From IMG/VR virus record IMGVR_UViG_3300020193_000166, positions 1-21,122 of that record: a DNA stretch of 21,122 nucleotides, one strand, 5' to 3'. Positions 1-7,430 of this stretch are shown here, one piece after another. The translations under genes and the position numbers were made by a program. Position 1 is the first letter of the stretch. The number at the start of each line of letters is the position of its first letter. Source of the DNA: a virus. The notes below the pieces were generated by a model. It saw only the letters and a program-made list of their open reading frames with translations. It was not told where the DNA came from and searched no databases.

Positions 1-1087
1 TGCCTGAACCCGATATACCCCCTAATCCTGCTAATGTATAAGTAGGAACATTTAATGTATTAGAAACAAATGTAGCCGAACCACTTGAACCCGTTGTGGT
101 TAAAGTGATTGCTGATTGTTTGTTATTAAAAGTACTCCAATCCGTAGAAGATAAAGCACCTCTATTCGTAGCACTCGCAGTAGGTACATTTAAAGTAATT
201 ACAGGAGTTGTTGTACTATTAGCCACCGATGAACTTAAATCCGTTCCTGTTGTTCCTAATGTCAAAGCTGCCACCGAAGTAACAGTTCCACCACTTGAAG
301 GACTTGAATTTGTGATAGTAAAATTTGGATATGTGCCACTAACACTAATTCCTGTTCCTGCCGTCAAAACAACTGTCTGGTCTGGAGCAGTATTTGTTAT
401 CGTTAAAGTGCCACTTGAAGTAATCGGAGAACCCGAAACACTTATTCCTGTACCACCCGTAGCAGCAACGGAAGTAACTGTGCCTGTATTGTCATCAGTC
501 CAAGACGCTGTGATTGTTCCTGCATCTTGTTGTGTAAGTGTTAATGTCTTTGTTGTTGTACCCGAAACCGCAGCACTTACAATCATATTATCGTAAGCAC
601 TATTCCAATTCGTTGAGTTGTCGGTTAAATAAGAAATCGTACCACCTGTGCTTTTAACAATCCCTGTACCACTCAAAACCGCTTGGTATTGAGGTATATT
701 TAATGTATTTCCTACGAGTGTAGCCGCTCCCGAAGTTCCTGTTGTTGTTAAAGTTAAAGTACCTTGCCCACCGATATCCGCTAACAATTGCGCTCCTGTT
801 CTGTAATTAACAACATTTGCACTCGTTAAAGTTAAAAATTTGGTTTGCGCAGAAGAAGCATTTGATACACTCGTTAAAGTAAGGTTATTACTAAAGGTCT
901 TTGCCCCACTTATTGTTTGTGCAGTTCCTATTGTGACAAATCCATCCGCAATATCTGTTTCTATGATAGTAGCCAAAACAGTAACAGTACACTTGTAAGA
1001 ATATCCCGATGATGGGTCTCCCACTATCATCAAATCACTTAATGCTGGTGTCCTGTTTTGGAGTTCAGATATCTTCCGATTAGCCAT
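1..1087 (-). CDS. Tail fibre / receptor-binding protein, N-terminal part (runs off the window)
   Basis: The minus strand is open from an ATG at 1087 to the window edge: 362 codons with no stop, so the C-terminus is missing. The protein starts MANRKISELQNRTP and soon becomes rich in Ser, Thr and Gly. Several short blocks recur: GTVTSVA at residues 202-208 and 267-273, GTGISVSG at 213-220 and 244-251, and a longer unit (LTTTG.SG.AT.V.NTLN.P.Y) at about 113-134 and 329-350. This low-complexity beta-repeat style is typical of trimeric phage fibres that bind the host surface. It is the last structural gene visible in the leftward unit, just after the tail terminator-like gene. TCTATTTA lies 14 nt upstream of the start. 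The plus-strand frame over it is an antisense shadow. The fibre class is well supported; the receptor cannot be read. Confidence 0.8.
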   Translation of the reverse strand, partial: MANRKISELQNRTPALSDLMIVGDPSSGYSYKCTVTVLATIIETDIADGFVTIGTAQTISGAKTFSNNLTLTSVSNASSAQTKFLTLTSANVVNYRTGAQLLADIGGQGTLTLTTTGTSGAATLVGNTLNIPQYQAVLSGTGIVKSTGGTISYLTDNSTNWNSAYDNMIVSAAVSGTTTKTLTLTQQDAGTITASWTDDNTGTVTSVAATGGTGISVSGSPITSSGTLTITNTAPDQTVVLTAGTGISVSGTYPNFTITNSSPSSGGTVTSVAALTLGTTGTDLSSSVANSTTTPVITLNVPTASATNRGALSSTDWSTFNNKQSAITLTTTGSSGSATFVSNTLNVPTYTLAGLGGISGSG

Positions 1088-1101
1088 TGTACTTTTTTAA
1101 A

Positions 1102-1109
1102 TAAATAGA
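1102..1109 (-). promoter_or_regulatory. TCTATTTA element upstream of the tail fibre
   Basis: The transcribed strand reads TCTATTTA here, 14 nt before the fibre ATG, in the short gap after the previous stop codon. The same octamer precedes four other genes (see 4528, 6714, 7420 and 14605). Its role as a promoter or translation element is inferred only from this recurrence. Confidence 0.4.
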
Positions 1110-1119
1110 ATTACCAGTA

Positions 1120-1560
1120 CTAATATACATACGTTGTTGGAACTACACACCTATTAGCTGTATTTAGGAGTTCGATAGTAACATTAGCTTTTACCCCAGC
1201 TAATAAATCGGGGGTATCTTCAGTAAAAAAAGTCAATACAGAAGTTAGCCCTACATTGAACTCGAAATTATTATGCCTTAATTGAGCAATAATATCTTGG
1301 CACACGCCTAATTGGTCGCTTAATACTTCCGTTTCGTTGGAGTTCTCTGCCAACATTCTATCAAAAAAATACAAAGAAAAATTCAATGTAACACTCCTTT
1401 CACCAACAATACCATCCATTAAATCAAAAAAAAGCGAAGGATAAATATTCTCCACCCCCCTTGAAAGGTAATCGGATAGGTCACCGAAGTAAACGCTTTT
1501 TATCTGCTTGTGTGCGTTTCCGAGATTTGTTATTTGCGTTACTAACTGATTCAGAGTCAT
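1120..1560 (-). CDS. Tail terminator / tail-completion-like protein
   Basis: This 146-residue protein has no obvious enzyme motif and no membrane segment. It begins MTLNQLVTQITNLGNAHKQI. Its middle is rich in aromatic residues (SLFFDLMDG, LNFSLYFFDR) and it ends in a beta-rich stretch. Size, composition and position (after portal and connector, before the fibre) fit the small neck proteins that cap the tail tube or join it to the head. The role rests mainly on context. It starts 56 nt after the previous stop and has no recognisable ribosome binding site. It could instead be a head-closure protein. Confidence 0.5.
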   Translation of the reverse strand: MTLNQLVTQITNLGNAHKQIKSVYFGDLSDYLSRGVENIYPSLFFDLMDGIVGERSVTLNFSLYFFDRMLAENSNETEVLSDQLGVCQDIIAQLRHNNFEFNVGLTSVLTFFTEDTPDLLAGVKANVTIELLNTANRCVVPTTYVY

Positions 1561-1616
1561 TTTGTTGTTTTTGTAAGTAAAGCCGTAGCTTCTTTTGATT
1601 TTTTAGTGAATATGTT

Positions 1617-2201
1617 TTATTCGCCACAACAACGATTTATATTACCTTGATATTTATCTTCAAAATTCATCTTGCCATCTTCGCTACCCAACCAGACAGA
1701 AGAAGTATAGGCTTGTCTTTCGGGAACAATCGTATCGTAAGTAGAACCCGGATTATTGTATTGTGGAAACGTATTAAAACCACTTCTGTCAATTAAATAC
1801 TTTACCAATCTTTGTTTGTAAAACTCCGCTCTTGTTTTATACCTATCGGCTACGTCAATAAGTTCTGCAGCAGATGGATTTTCTTGCCCTTCACCCGATT
1901 TACGAATAATCCCCTTATTGTAGAACTGATAGCTTAACCCCATTGGCAATTCACTCATCACATAATAAACCAATGTCGGAGTAATGTAGGTATCTAAAAG
2001 AGTAGTTTCCGAAGCGTTTAGATTACTATTCGCAATCGCATCTTGTAATCTTTCATACAATGCCGTTCCCAAAGCGGGAAGGATATACATATCTTGAGCC
2101 GTTAAGATTTCTGGATTGACTAACTTTTCATCCGTATTGAAATGCAATCCAGTTCTTTCTTTAATTGTATCAACGGAAATAAATAGTATGTTTCTGCTCA
2201 T
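1617..2201 (-). CDS. Head-tail connector / adaptor-like protein
   Basis: This is a 194-residue, mainly helical protein. It contains AQDMYILPALGTALYERLQD and later a helical part (YKTRAEFYKQRLVKYLIDR, about residues 121-139). An early segment that places a protein at a layer, followed by a helical bundle, is typical of phage adaptor proteins that bind under the portal. I recall similar Bacteroidota phage proteins under the label DUF6712, but could not check this. The gene follows the portal stop by 3 nt, as expected for a connector. The C-terminus ends NRCCGE with two adjacent cysteines, whose role is unknown. The role is inferred from fold style and position. Confidence 0.55.
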   Translation of the reverse strand: MSRNILFISVDTIKERTGLHFNTDEKLVNPEILTAQDMYILPALGTALYERLQDAIANSNLNASETTLLDTYITPTLVYYVMSELPMGLSYQFYNKGIIRKSGEGQENPSAAELIDVADRYKTRAEFYKQRLVKYLIDRSGFNTFPQYNNPGSTYDTIVPERQAYTSSVWLGSEDGKMNFEDKYQGNINRCCGE

Positions 2202-2204
2202 TTT

Positions 2205-4148
2205 TTATTTTTTTACAACAACCATTGAAACCCACCTATGCCGACACGAAGGCGAATCCCCCCACCAGCCACCGCCTCTATCAAATACGGAATATCCTAA
2301 ACGATGAGAAAGTGTTTCAATTTCACTCCTTGACCAAAACTTATCCAACTCCCTTATACGTTTACAGAAAGGTCTTGAAGGATGCTCAAGAGTATCTCTC
2401 TCTCTAACGGGAACATCAGGTTTCCATTCATAAGCATAACGAATCAAAAAAGTTTTTTTTATCGGCTTATCAATAATCTCACTCAACGGCTTTAATAGTT
2501 TAGGAATATTTGTTTTTACTTTCAAATATTCCAACTCTACCAGCTTATTAATTCTTTCATTTACTACATCAACATCGGCTTTAACTATTTTTGCGATATC
2601 TTTTATTGCGATGTCTTTGTTTTCGGAGATAGCGGATAATATCTTTTTATCTAAAGTGTCATCAATCACTTCGGCAAACATTTGCATTTCTTCATCGGCA
2701 CTAAAAACATTTCTTGTCGCTAATACTAAAAACTTTTCCGACTTTTCCCCGTATTCATCAAAAATAGAAATAACGGAATCCACATCATCAAACCTTTGTT
2801 CATAAGATTCATCCCCAAGCCAAGTGGAAATTGCTTCATCATCTAATCCGTAACCACCCTTCAACATCTGAATTGCTTGTTCCCTCGTTATCTCTCCCTT
2901 ATTATACTTACGAATAATGCGTTGGAAGTTTTGCCACTCCCTACCTTTCATTCCTTTTAAATGCTCGTTAACGAGTGCCTGTGTAGGCTCTGGAGTGGTT
3001 TGATATTTAGTCATATCAACACCAATCTTTTCTAAAATCCATTCTTTAGGGGCAACTTGAGCAATAGTACTTTCGCTAAACTCAAAATTGATTGGCTCAA
3101 CAGGTTTAATATACAAATCGGAAACAACACCATTGATTTTTGCCAAGCCATTAAAAACACTCTCTAAATATTGCTGCTTGTCATTAACGTAAGTGTTCTT
3201 GAACACTTCGTATCCATCTCTAATTTCGGAACGAGTACCCAAAGAACCTTCCACTAAAATCCCAAACAATGAAGGCGTGGTTACTTGGTGTCCCGCAAAA
3301 ATGTTTTGCTGAATCATATTATCCACCCTTCCAAAATCCTCTTTCGTTAAATCACTCGCACCTAAATCATCAACGGCGGGTTTCTTCGCTATGTCTTGAA
3401 CAAATGAAAGAATAAACTTCTTACCATCACTACCCGAAAATCTTTCAGTAAACCTTCTTTCAATGTTTCTTTTCTCATCGGGTGAAGGCTCACCATTAGG
3501 TAGCGTAATTAATTTACTTGCGCTAAAACCCGTTTGTGCGTTACCTAAAACGTGCTTACTAACCTCTATATCGCTTTCAATGTAATTTAACGCACCCATA
3601 TATCCCGGCAAGGCATAGGTATCTAATCCGGGTCTATATTCTTTGATATAAAGAATTTGCTTACCCTCTTTTACCTCCGTATTGTAACCAATGACTACTT
3701 CCGCTTCCGCTTTTCTATCACTCCAATCCTTAATCCAAAATTGTGTGTTTTCTTTATTAGAACGAACTTTTGTGTAGTCAATATGACAAATAGATGCTAT
3801 TTGCCCACCTATCTTACTCCAGATGATTTCTAAATACGCACCACCAAAAATCTCCAAATCAACAGAGACTTTACGAGTTAAATCCGTTAAAGATTCGTAT
3901 GGGTTTATTTTATTGATAAACTCTTCCGCTCTCGCATCTTGCTCTTTTGTTGCCCAGCCATTACCAATAATGTAATTAACCTTTCCTTTAACGATAGCAT
4001 TGTGTTTCGCACTCTTATTAAAAAGGCTTAACAAATAGTTCGGATAGTCATTCCTATCACCGAACTCAATATATCCTACACCTTTTTTCTCCCGATATTC
4101 GGGTTGCTTTGCCTCTGCAAAACTTAATATAACAAGATTGTCTATCAT
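2205..4148 (-). CDS. Portal protein fused to a winged-helix-like segment and a MuF-like C-terminal domain
   Basis: This 647-residue protein would form the dodecameric ring through which DNA enters and leaves the capsid. The portal-like core spans about residues 1-400: it opens with a FGDRNDYPNYLLSLF region, then FGGAYLEIIW (101-110), and a helical region up to EVFKNTYVNDKQQYLESVFN (314-333), typical of portal clip and stem regions. Residues 401-445 carry a helical motif (KGEITREQAIQMLKGGYGL). Residues 501-545 look like a winged helix: DIAIKDIAKI, DVVNERINKLVELEYLKV. The last 65 residues hold a Cys/His set (RDTLEHPSRPFCKR, then SPSCRHRW at 632-639), like the end of MuF-type head morphogenesis proteins. 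No separate MuF gene is present, so the fusion probably replaces it. The start overlaps the upstream stop as ATGA. The portal call is strong; the domain limits are approximate. Confidence 0.82.
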   Translation of the reverse strand: MIDNLVILSFAEAKQPEYREKKGVGYIEFGDRNDYPNYLLSLFNKSAKHNAIVKGKVNYIIGNGWATKEQDARAEEFINKINPYESLTDLTRKVSVDLEIFGGAYLEIIWSKIGGQIASICHIDYTKVRSNKENTQFWIKDWSDRKAEAEVVIGYNTEVKEGKQILYIKEYRPGLDTYALPGYMGALNYIESDIEVSKHVLGNAQTGFSASKLITLPNGEPSPDEKRNIERRFTERFSGSDGKKFILSFVQDIAKKPAVDDLGASDLTKEDFGRVDNMIQQNIFAGHQVTTPSLFGILVEGSLGTRSEIRDGYEVFKNTYVNDKQQYLESVFNGLAKINGVVSDLYIKPVEPINFEFSESTIAQVAPKEWILEKIGVDMTKYQTTPEPTQALVNEHLKGMKGREWQNFQRIIRKYNKGEITREQAIQMLKGGYGLDDEAISTWLGDESYEQRFDDVDSVISIFDEYGEKSEKFLVLATRNVFSADEEMQMFAEVIDDTLDKKILSAISENKDIAIKDIAKIVKADVDVVNERINKLVELEYLKVKTNIPKLLKPLSEIIDKPIKKTFLIRYAYEWKPDVPVRERDTLEHPSRPFCKRIRELDKFWSRSEIETLSHRLGYSVFDRGGGWWGDSPSCRHRWVSMVVVKK

Positions 4149-4522
4149 CGTACTATGTATGTGTTATTCGTTTGATATTTTGTGAACGAAAAAGTAGTTG
4201 AATCGTTAAGCCGCATAATACCTGTTTCCAATAAACTTGTAGCATTGGCGGGGTTTACATTAGAGGAAGATGTTTGCTCATAGATTTGATACCCCCACTC
4301 ACCAGAGTCATAGTTAGCGAAGTAAGTATTCGTGACAAGCGAAAACTGATTGAACCTCTCTTTATGAAGTGAAGTATCTTGGTTGTTTAAAAGCACAAAC
4401 TTTACCTCTACATTACTACCCCTATGCGTGAATACAAAAAGATAATTAGGCGTAGAAAGCGTTTGCTTTTCCTTTAATGTAAGGATAATCTCACTCGTTA
4501 CTCCCTTCGTTAAATATACCAT
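4145..4522 (-). CDS. Small structural protein of unknown function
   Basis: This is a 125-residue, beta-rich protein beginning MVYLTKGVTSEIILTLKEKQ. It carries the pattern GEWGYQIYEQ near residues 75-84 and ends with TTFSFTKYQTNNTYIVR. There are no enzyme motifs, signal peptide or membrane segments. Its stop overlaps the portal start by four bases (ATGA), so translation is probably coupled. It is the first gene after an intrinsic terminator and has TCTATTTA 5 nt before its ATG, so it may open a new transcription unit carrying portal, connector and tail terminator. A minor head or baseplate decoration role is possible, but I do not recognise it with confidence. Confidence 0.6.
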   Translation of the reverse strand: MVYLTKGVTSEIILTLKEKQTLSTPNYLFVFTHRGSNVEVKFVLLNNQDTSLHKERFNQFSLVTNTYFANYDSGEWGYQIYEQTSSSNVNPANATSLLETGIMRLNDSTTFSFTKYQTNNTYIVR

Positions 4523-4527
4523 ACTAC

Positions 4528-4535
4528 TAAATAGA
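4528..4535 (-). promoter_or_regulatory. TCTATTTA element upstream of the 125-residue gene
   Basis: The transcribed strand has TCTATTTA followed by exactly five bases and the ATG. It lies between an intrinsic terminator and the gene, where a new start signal would be needed. The function is inferred from its repetition. Confidence 0.45.
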
Positions 4536-4554
4536 AAATACTCAAGATTTTACC

Positions 4555-4585
4555 AAAAGAAAAAGCCACCCCCAAAGGGATGGCT
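4555..4585 (-). terminator. Intrinsic terminator after the tube-like gene
   Basis: Read on the minus strand, AGCCATCCC and GGGGTGGCT form a 9-bp stem with one T-G wobble and a 4-nt loop. The stem is followed at once by TTTTTCTTTT. It lies 32 nt past the stop of the tube-like gene and before the next start. This is a classic rho-independent signal; leftward strand use is clear because the T-run is only on that side. Confidence 0.8.
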
Positions 4586-4617
4586 AATCTACCTACCTAT
4601 AACGAACCACGAAAGCC

Positions 4618-5130
4618 TTATGCGGTTAGACCTGCGATGATGTTGCTATTAACTTCGGGAGCAAGTTGTTTCTCATTTCCCGTAAATGTTAACGCATATC
4701 CATTGCGGTCTCCATTTGCCGTTCCTGTTGTAGCAGTACCACCCGTAACATCAGCACCAGCAACACGCCCAAGTAGCCAATATTTGTCATTAGCATCTTG
4801 AACAACCACCATTAAAGTAGCTTGAGCAAGAAGCAAAATTTCATTGCGTGTGTTCGCTTGAAGTTTGTTAAGAACGATAGAAAGTTCTTGAGCATAAAAC
4901 ACAGTACCATTCTCAACAGAAGTAGTAATTGTTTCTGTCAATGAACCCGTATTTTTTACTAATTCATATTTGTAGAATACCTTACCTACTGCTTTAGTGA
5001 TAGCCGAAACGATACCAGAAGCCTCCGTAACCGCAGTCACGTTTGCGTGGTTAATCAACCACATAGCTTTGATACCGCCTAAACTATCTTTGCAATCAAG
5101 TAAGTATCCTTGTGTTAAAGCACAAGCCAT
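4618..5130 (-). CDS. Probable tail tube (major tail) protein
   Basis: This 170-residue protein begins MACALTQGYLLDCKDSLGGI. Central strands (AMWLINHANVTAVTEASG, then FYKYELVKN) are followed by a helix-like part (FYAQELSIVLNKLQANTRNEILLLAQ) and a C-terminal strand region rich in Gly and Thr. That layout, a beta sandwich with one helix, fits the tail tube fold of siphoviruses. The gene comes right after the major capsid gene and is followed by a strong terminator, as expected for a very abundant structural protein. The start is the first ATG, 50 nt after the capsid stop. It could also be a capsid-decorating protein. The structural call is good; tube identity is moderate. Confidence 0.6.
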   Translation of the reverse strand: MACALTQGYLLDCKDSLGGIKAMWLINHANVTAVTEASGIVSAITKAVGKVFYKYELVKNTGSLTETITTSVENGTVFYAQELSIVLNKLQANTRNEILLLAQATLMVVVQDANDKYWLLGRVAGADVTGGTATTGTANGDRNGYALTFTGNEKQLAPEVNSNIIAGLTA

Positions 5131-5180
5131 TTTATTAAAGTTTAAAAGTTATGAGTGAACATTTCTACCCACCCAATTTA

Positions 5181-6122
5181 TTAAATAATGAAAGAAGCAA
5201 TCTCATCCAAAAAGGCAACATTCACCCCCATCTTAAACTCACTAACGAATCTCACTTGGTCAGCCTCTTTTGCATAGAATAACTCAAATTTCTCTTCTTC
5301 ATTTAGCAAATCAGTACCCAAGAACATATTGCTCAAACGAATAGCATAGAGTTTTGTTACACCATTTAGACCCGGAGTGGCTACCACTTTAATAGAAGTA
5401 CCGGGCAAGTAGAACTCGCTATCAGCCTTACCATCAAAAGAGTAGTTGAACATATTTGCATTTTTCAACGCAATTGTGTAAGTACGGAATACATCTTGAC
5501 CACACCAAATAGTCATATCATCTTTTGATACAACACTTGCAGGTATTGCCTTATAAAGAGCATCAAAGATAGCTACTACGTTAGCAGAAGTGATTGAAGT
5601 GGCTGGAGTACCATAATAAGTTGTGTTGTTTGACTCAACGGCAGAAGCACCAATCAAAGCAACCAATCCCTGAAACTTATTTAGGTTTACGTTAGCCGAA
5701 CCTGTTGCACCTTGCCAGATAGCAGTCTCCAATTGAGCAGCAATACGAGCCGCTTTTTTGTCCGTATAATCGGATGCGAAAGCAACGGAATCGTAACGGC
5801 TTCCCTCTGGTAAAGCCTTCTGTAAATATTTTGCTTCAAGGTCTTTAGGGCAAAGAGATTCGTTTACTTTAATCTTACCAACAGTTACAGTACGCTGCGT
5901 AAAAGTTGTAGAACCACTTGCATTGAAACCGCAAGAGCCACCACTTTGAAAGATAGCATCTGTATCCATAATGTTGATTGTCTCGGAACTTTTTACTCCC
6001 ACCATTACATTGCCTTGACTTTTAATCAAAGAGGCGGTTTTACTTCCAAGAACGGAAGAAGTTACCAATAGAGCCTCATTCTCTTTGGTATAATTTGATA
6101 ATGCTGAAACATCAAAAGCCAT
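5181..6122 (-). CDS. Major capsid protein (HK97-like fold expected)
   Basis: This 313-residue protein is preceded by protease and scaffold genes, the usual context for a capsid protein. The N-terminal part (MAFDVSALSNYTKENEALLV) is helical, as in the N-arm of HK97-type capsids. Residues about 85-115 (KIKVNESLCPKDLEAKYLQK) and the helix DKKAARIAAQLETAIWQGA match the E-loop and spine-helix regions in style. A GLNGVTKLYAIRLSNMFLGTDL strand region (about 252-273) and a C-terminal beta segment (VRFVSEFKMGVNVAFL) complete the pattern. Length is within the usual 280-400 range. Capsomers would form the icosahedral shell. The call rests on order and composition, with no sequence search, and I regard it as strong. 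Confidence 0.8.
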   Translation of the reverse strand: MAFDVSALSNYTKENEALLVTSSVLGSKTASLIKSQGNVMVGVKSSETINIMDTDAIFQSGGSCGFNASGSTTFTQRTVTVGKIKVNESLCPKDLEAKYLQKALPEGSRYDSVAFASDYTDKKAARIAAQLETAIWQGATGSANVNLNKFQGLVALIGASAVESNNTTYYGTPATSITSANVVAIFDALYKAIPASVVSKDDMTIWCGQDVFRTYTIALKNANMFNYSFDGKADSEFYLPGTSIKVVATPGLNGVTKLYAIRLSNMFLGTDLLNEEEKFELFYAKEADQVRFVSEFKMGVNVAFLDEIASFII

Positions 6123-6148
6123 TGTTATTTAATTTTAAGTTTTTAAAT

Positions 6149-6700
6149 TTATTTTGCGTAATTAGAAAGAAAGCGTGTAATCTTATCGTTTTTAGATTCA
6201 AAATGCTTTGTGAACTGTTTTGGTTGTGTAGGTGGAACGGAAGGAGTTTTTGTAAGTTCAATAACCACATCGGTCAACTCGGTGATAGCCTTTGAAAACT
6301 TGTCATTCATTTGAGCAAGGCTTTCATTCATTTTAGCTTCATTCTTAAGACCTCTCAATTCGGAGATTTGCGCCTCCATTTCGGTTACCCTTTTCTTCAA
6401 CAACTCAACTTCGGTTTCGGGTACTTCTACTTCGGGAGTTTTGATTTCAAGGATAATTCCCATTTCATCTAAAACAATAACAGAGCCATCAGCTAAAATA
6501 TGCTCACCTGCGGGTGCGGGGGCTTCTTGACCATTTTCATCTACCAAAGAAACCTTACCACCAACTTCTAACTTGTCAATCCTTACTTTTGAACCAGATG
6601 CAAGAACATACTCGGCAAATTGCGAAACGGCAACTTCGGGGACAACAACTGGTTCGGCGAACATTGCCTTTATTTTTTGTAGTGCTTCTTGTGGAGTCAT
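6149..6700 (-). CDS. Capsid scaffolding protein
   Basis: This 183-residue acidic protein starts MTPQEALQKIKAMFAEP. Residues 30-90 form short strands with Gly and Asp turns (SGSKVRIDKLEVGGKV, ADGSVIVLDEMG). A long charged coiled coil spans about 95-152 (VELLKKRVTEMEAQISELRG) and a basic tail ends KNDKITRFLSNYAK. A coiled coil between protease and capsid genes is the hallmark of a head scaffold, which is digested or expelled on maturation. The basic C-terminus could bind the capsid protein. TCTATTTA lies 13 nt upstream of the start, and a repeat-rich leader lies further up. Confidence 0.72.
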   Translation of the reverse strand: MTPQEALQKIKAMFAEPVVVPEVAVSQFAEYVLASGSKVRIDKLEVGGKVSLVDENGQEAPAPAGEHILADGSVIVLDEMGIILEIKTPEVEVPETEVELLKKRVTEMEAQISELRGLKNEAKMNESLAQMNDKFSKAITELTDVVIELTKTPSVPPTQPKQFTKHFESKNDKITRFLSNYAK

Positions 6701-6713
6701 AAATAATTTTCTT

Positions 6714-6721
6714 TAAATAGA
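6714..6721 (-). promoter_or_regulatory. TCTATTTA element upstream of the scaffold gene
   Basis: The octamer occurs on the transcribed strand 13 nt before the scaffold ATG. It lies after an intrinsic terminator and a phased repeat, in the only place where the capsid unit could restart transcription. Confidence 0.42.
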
Positions 6722-6752
6722 TTAAAAGACTCCCAATTACCACATAGAGGAA

Positions 6753-6779
6753 CTGTAACACCTGTTACACCTATTACAC
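6753..6779 (-). repeat. Phased 9-bp repeat with a dyad (possible operator)
   Basis: On the minus strand three heptamers follow each other with GG between them: TGTAATA-GG-TGTAACA-GG-TGTTACA. The last two form a perfect palindrome (TGTAACA, 2-nt centre, TGTTACA; plus positions 6754-6769). The block sits between the terminator and the scaffold gene. This looks like a protein-binding site, but no regulator can be assigned. Confidence 0.5.
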
Positions 6780-6780
6780 T

Positions 6781-6806
6781 AAAAAAGGGGGTGTAGAAAC
6801 ACCCCC
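6781..6806 (-). terminator. Intrinsic terminator after the protease gene
   Basis: On the minus strand GGGGGTGT, a 4-nt TTCT loop and ACACCCCC make a perfect 8-bp stem, followed by six T. It begins 24 nt past the protease stop. The plus strand has no T-run, so it acts on leftward transcripts. It separates the tail and protease genes from scaffold, capsid and tube. Confidence 0.85.
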
Positions 6807-6829
6807 CCTCAAACCAAAACTATGAAAAC

Positions 6830-7414
6830 CTATTTTGTTTGACGTAGAATATCTATAATATCCTTCATCATTTTTTCTTCCTTTGTGTCGGTCTTGTAGT
6901 TAAATATCCCCTCAACAGAGAATCCTTGTACCTTTCCATCTTTAATCAACTTCCACACCTCATCGTTCTCTACCTTGAAAGAACCAAACCAACTACCATC
7001 TTTTACATCCTCAAATCCCACCATTGGTTTAATCCCTCTTTTCTCATCCACTATCCAACTCTCAAACATCGTTACCCCCTCTTTGGTTTGACCGCTATCG
7101 TGCATCAAATTTACATTATTCTGATAACCTTTCTTAAAATATTTTTGAACAATTTTTTTAATAGTGGTTTTAGTAAAAATAACATAGTATTCTCCATTTG
7201 TGTCATTTCTGTAAATTGGTGTATCAGCTAAAATCAAAGCACCGCTAATAATTTTCTCTTCTTCATCTTGAATAGCAAAAGCCATACTTTTATTAAAAGC
7301 TAAAAACGCTCTTTCAATTGCTGGTCTATCCACAAGAGCAACATATTCCACTTCTACGTTGGATTCTAAATCATCAACGATATCTAATCGGTATATGGGT
7401 AATTCTTTGTTCAT
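6830..7414 (-). CDS. Head maturation protease, XkdF-like
   Basis: This 194-residue protein would cleave the scaffold or capsid precursor during head maturation. Early residues (VEYVALVDRPAIERAF, about 22-37) match the start of XkdF-like phage proteases. The likely active residues are His105 in NLMHDS and Ser166 in QGFSVEG, the latter being a typical family signature. A third residue is not clear (Glu169 is a candidate). Length fits the family. It lies just upstream of scaffold and capsid, as expected. TCTATTTA occurs five bases before the ATG, and a strong terminator follows its stop. XkdF is a predicted protease family, so activity is inferred. Confidence 0.7.
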   Translation of the reverse strand: MNKELPIYRLDIVDDLESNVEVEYVALVDRPAIERAFLAFNKSMAFAIQDEEEKIISGALILADTPIYRNDTNGEYYVIFTKTTIKKIVQKYFKKGYQNNVNLMHDSGQTKEGVTMFESWIVDEKRGIKPMVGFEDVKDGSWFGSFKVENDEVWKLIKDGKVQGFSVEGIFNYKTDTKEEKMMKDIIDILRQTK

Positions 7415-7419
7415 AATGA

Positions 7420-7427
7420 TAAATAGA
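7420..7427 (-). promoter_or_regulatory. TCTATTTA element upstream of the protease gene
   Basis: The transcribed strand has TCTATTTA, then five bases, then ATG. The spacing is identical to the elements before the 125-residue gene and the chaperone gene. Confidence 0.45.
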
Positions 7428-7430
7428 TTT

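Noticed and set aside
96-596. Plus-strand 166-residue open frame
   Set aside because: It is antisense to the repetitive fibre gene, which is open on the minus strand through the whole region. Its Val/Pro/Thr-rich product is what the complement of Thr/Gly/Ser codons gives.
1585-1610. Small plus-strand hairpin (AAGC-CGTA-GCTT) followed by T-rich DNA
   Set aside because: The stem is only 4 bp and no plus-strand gene ends there, so it is not credible as a terminator.
2116-2805. Short plus-strand open frames
   Set aside because: They lie opposite the convincing connector and portal genes and have no motif or leader of their own.
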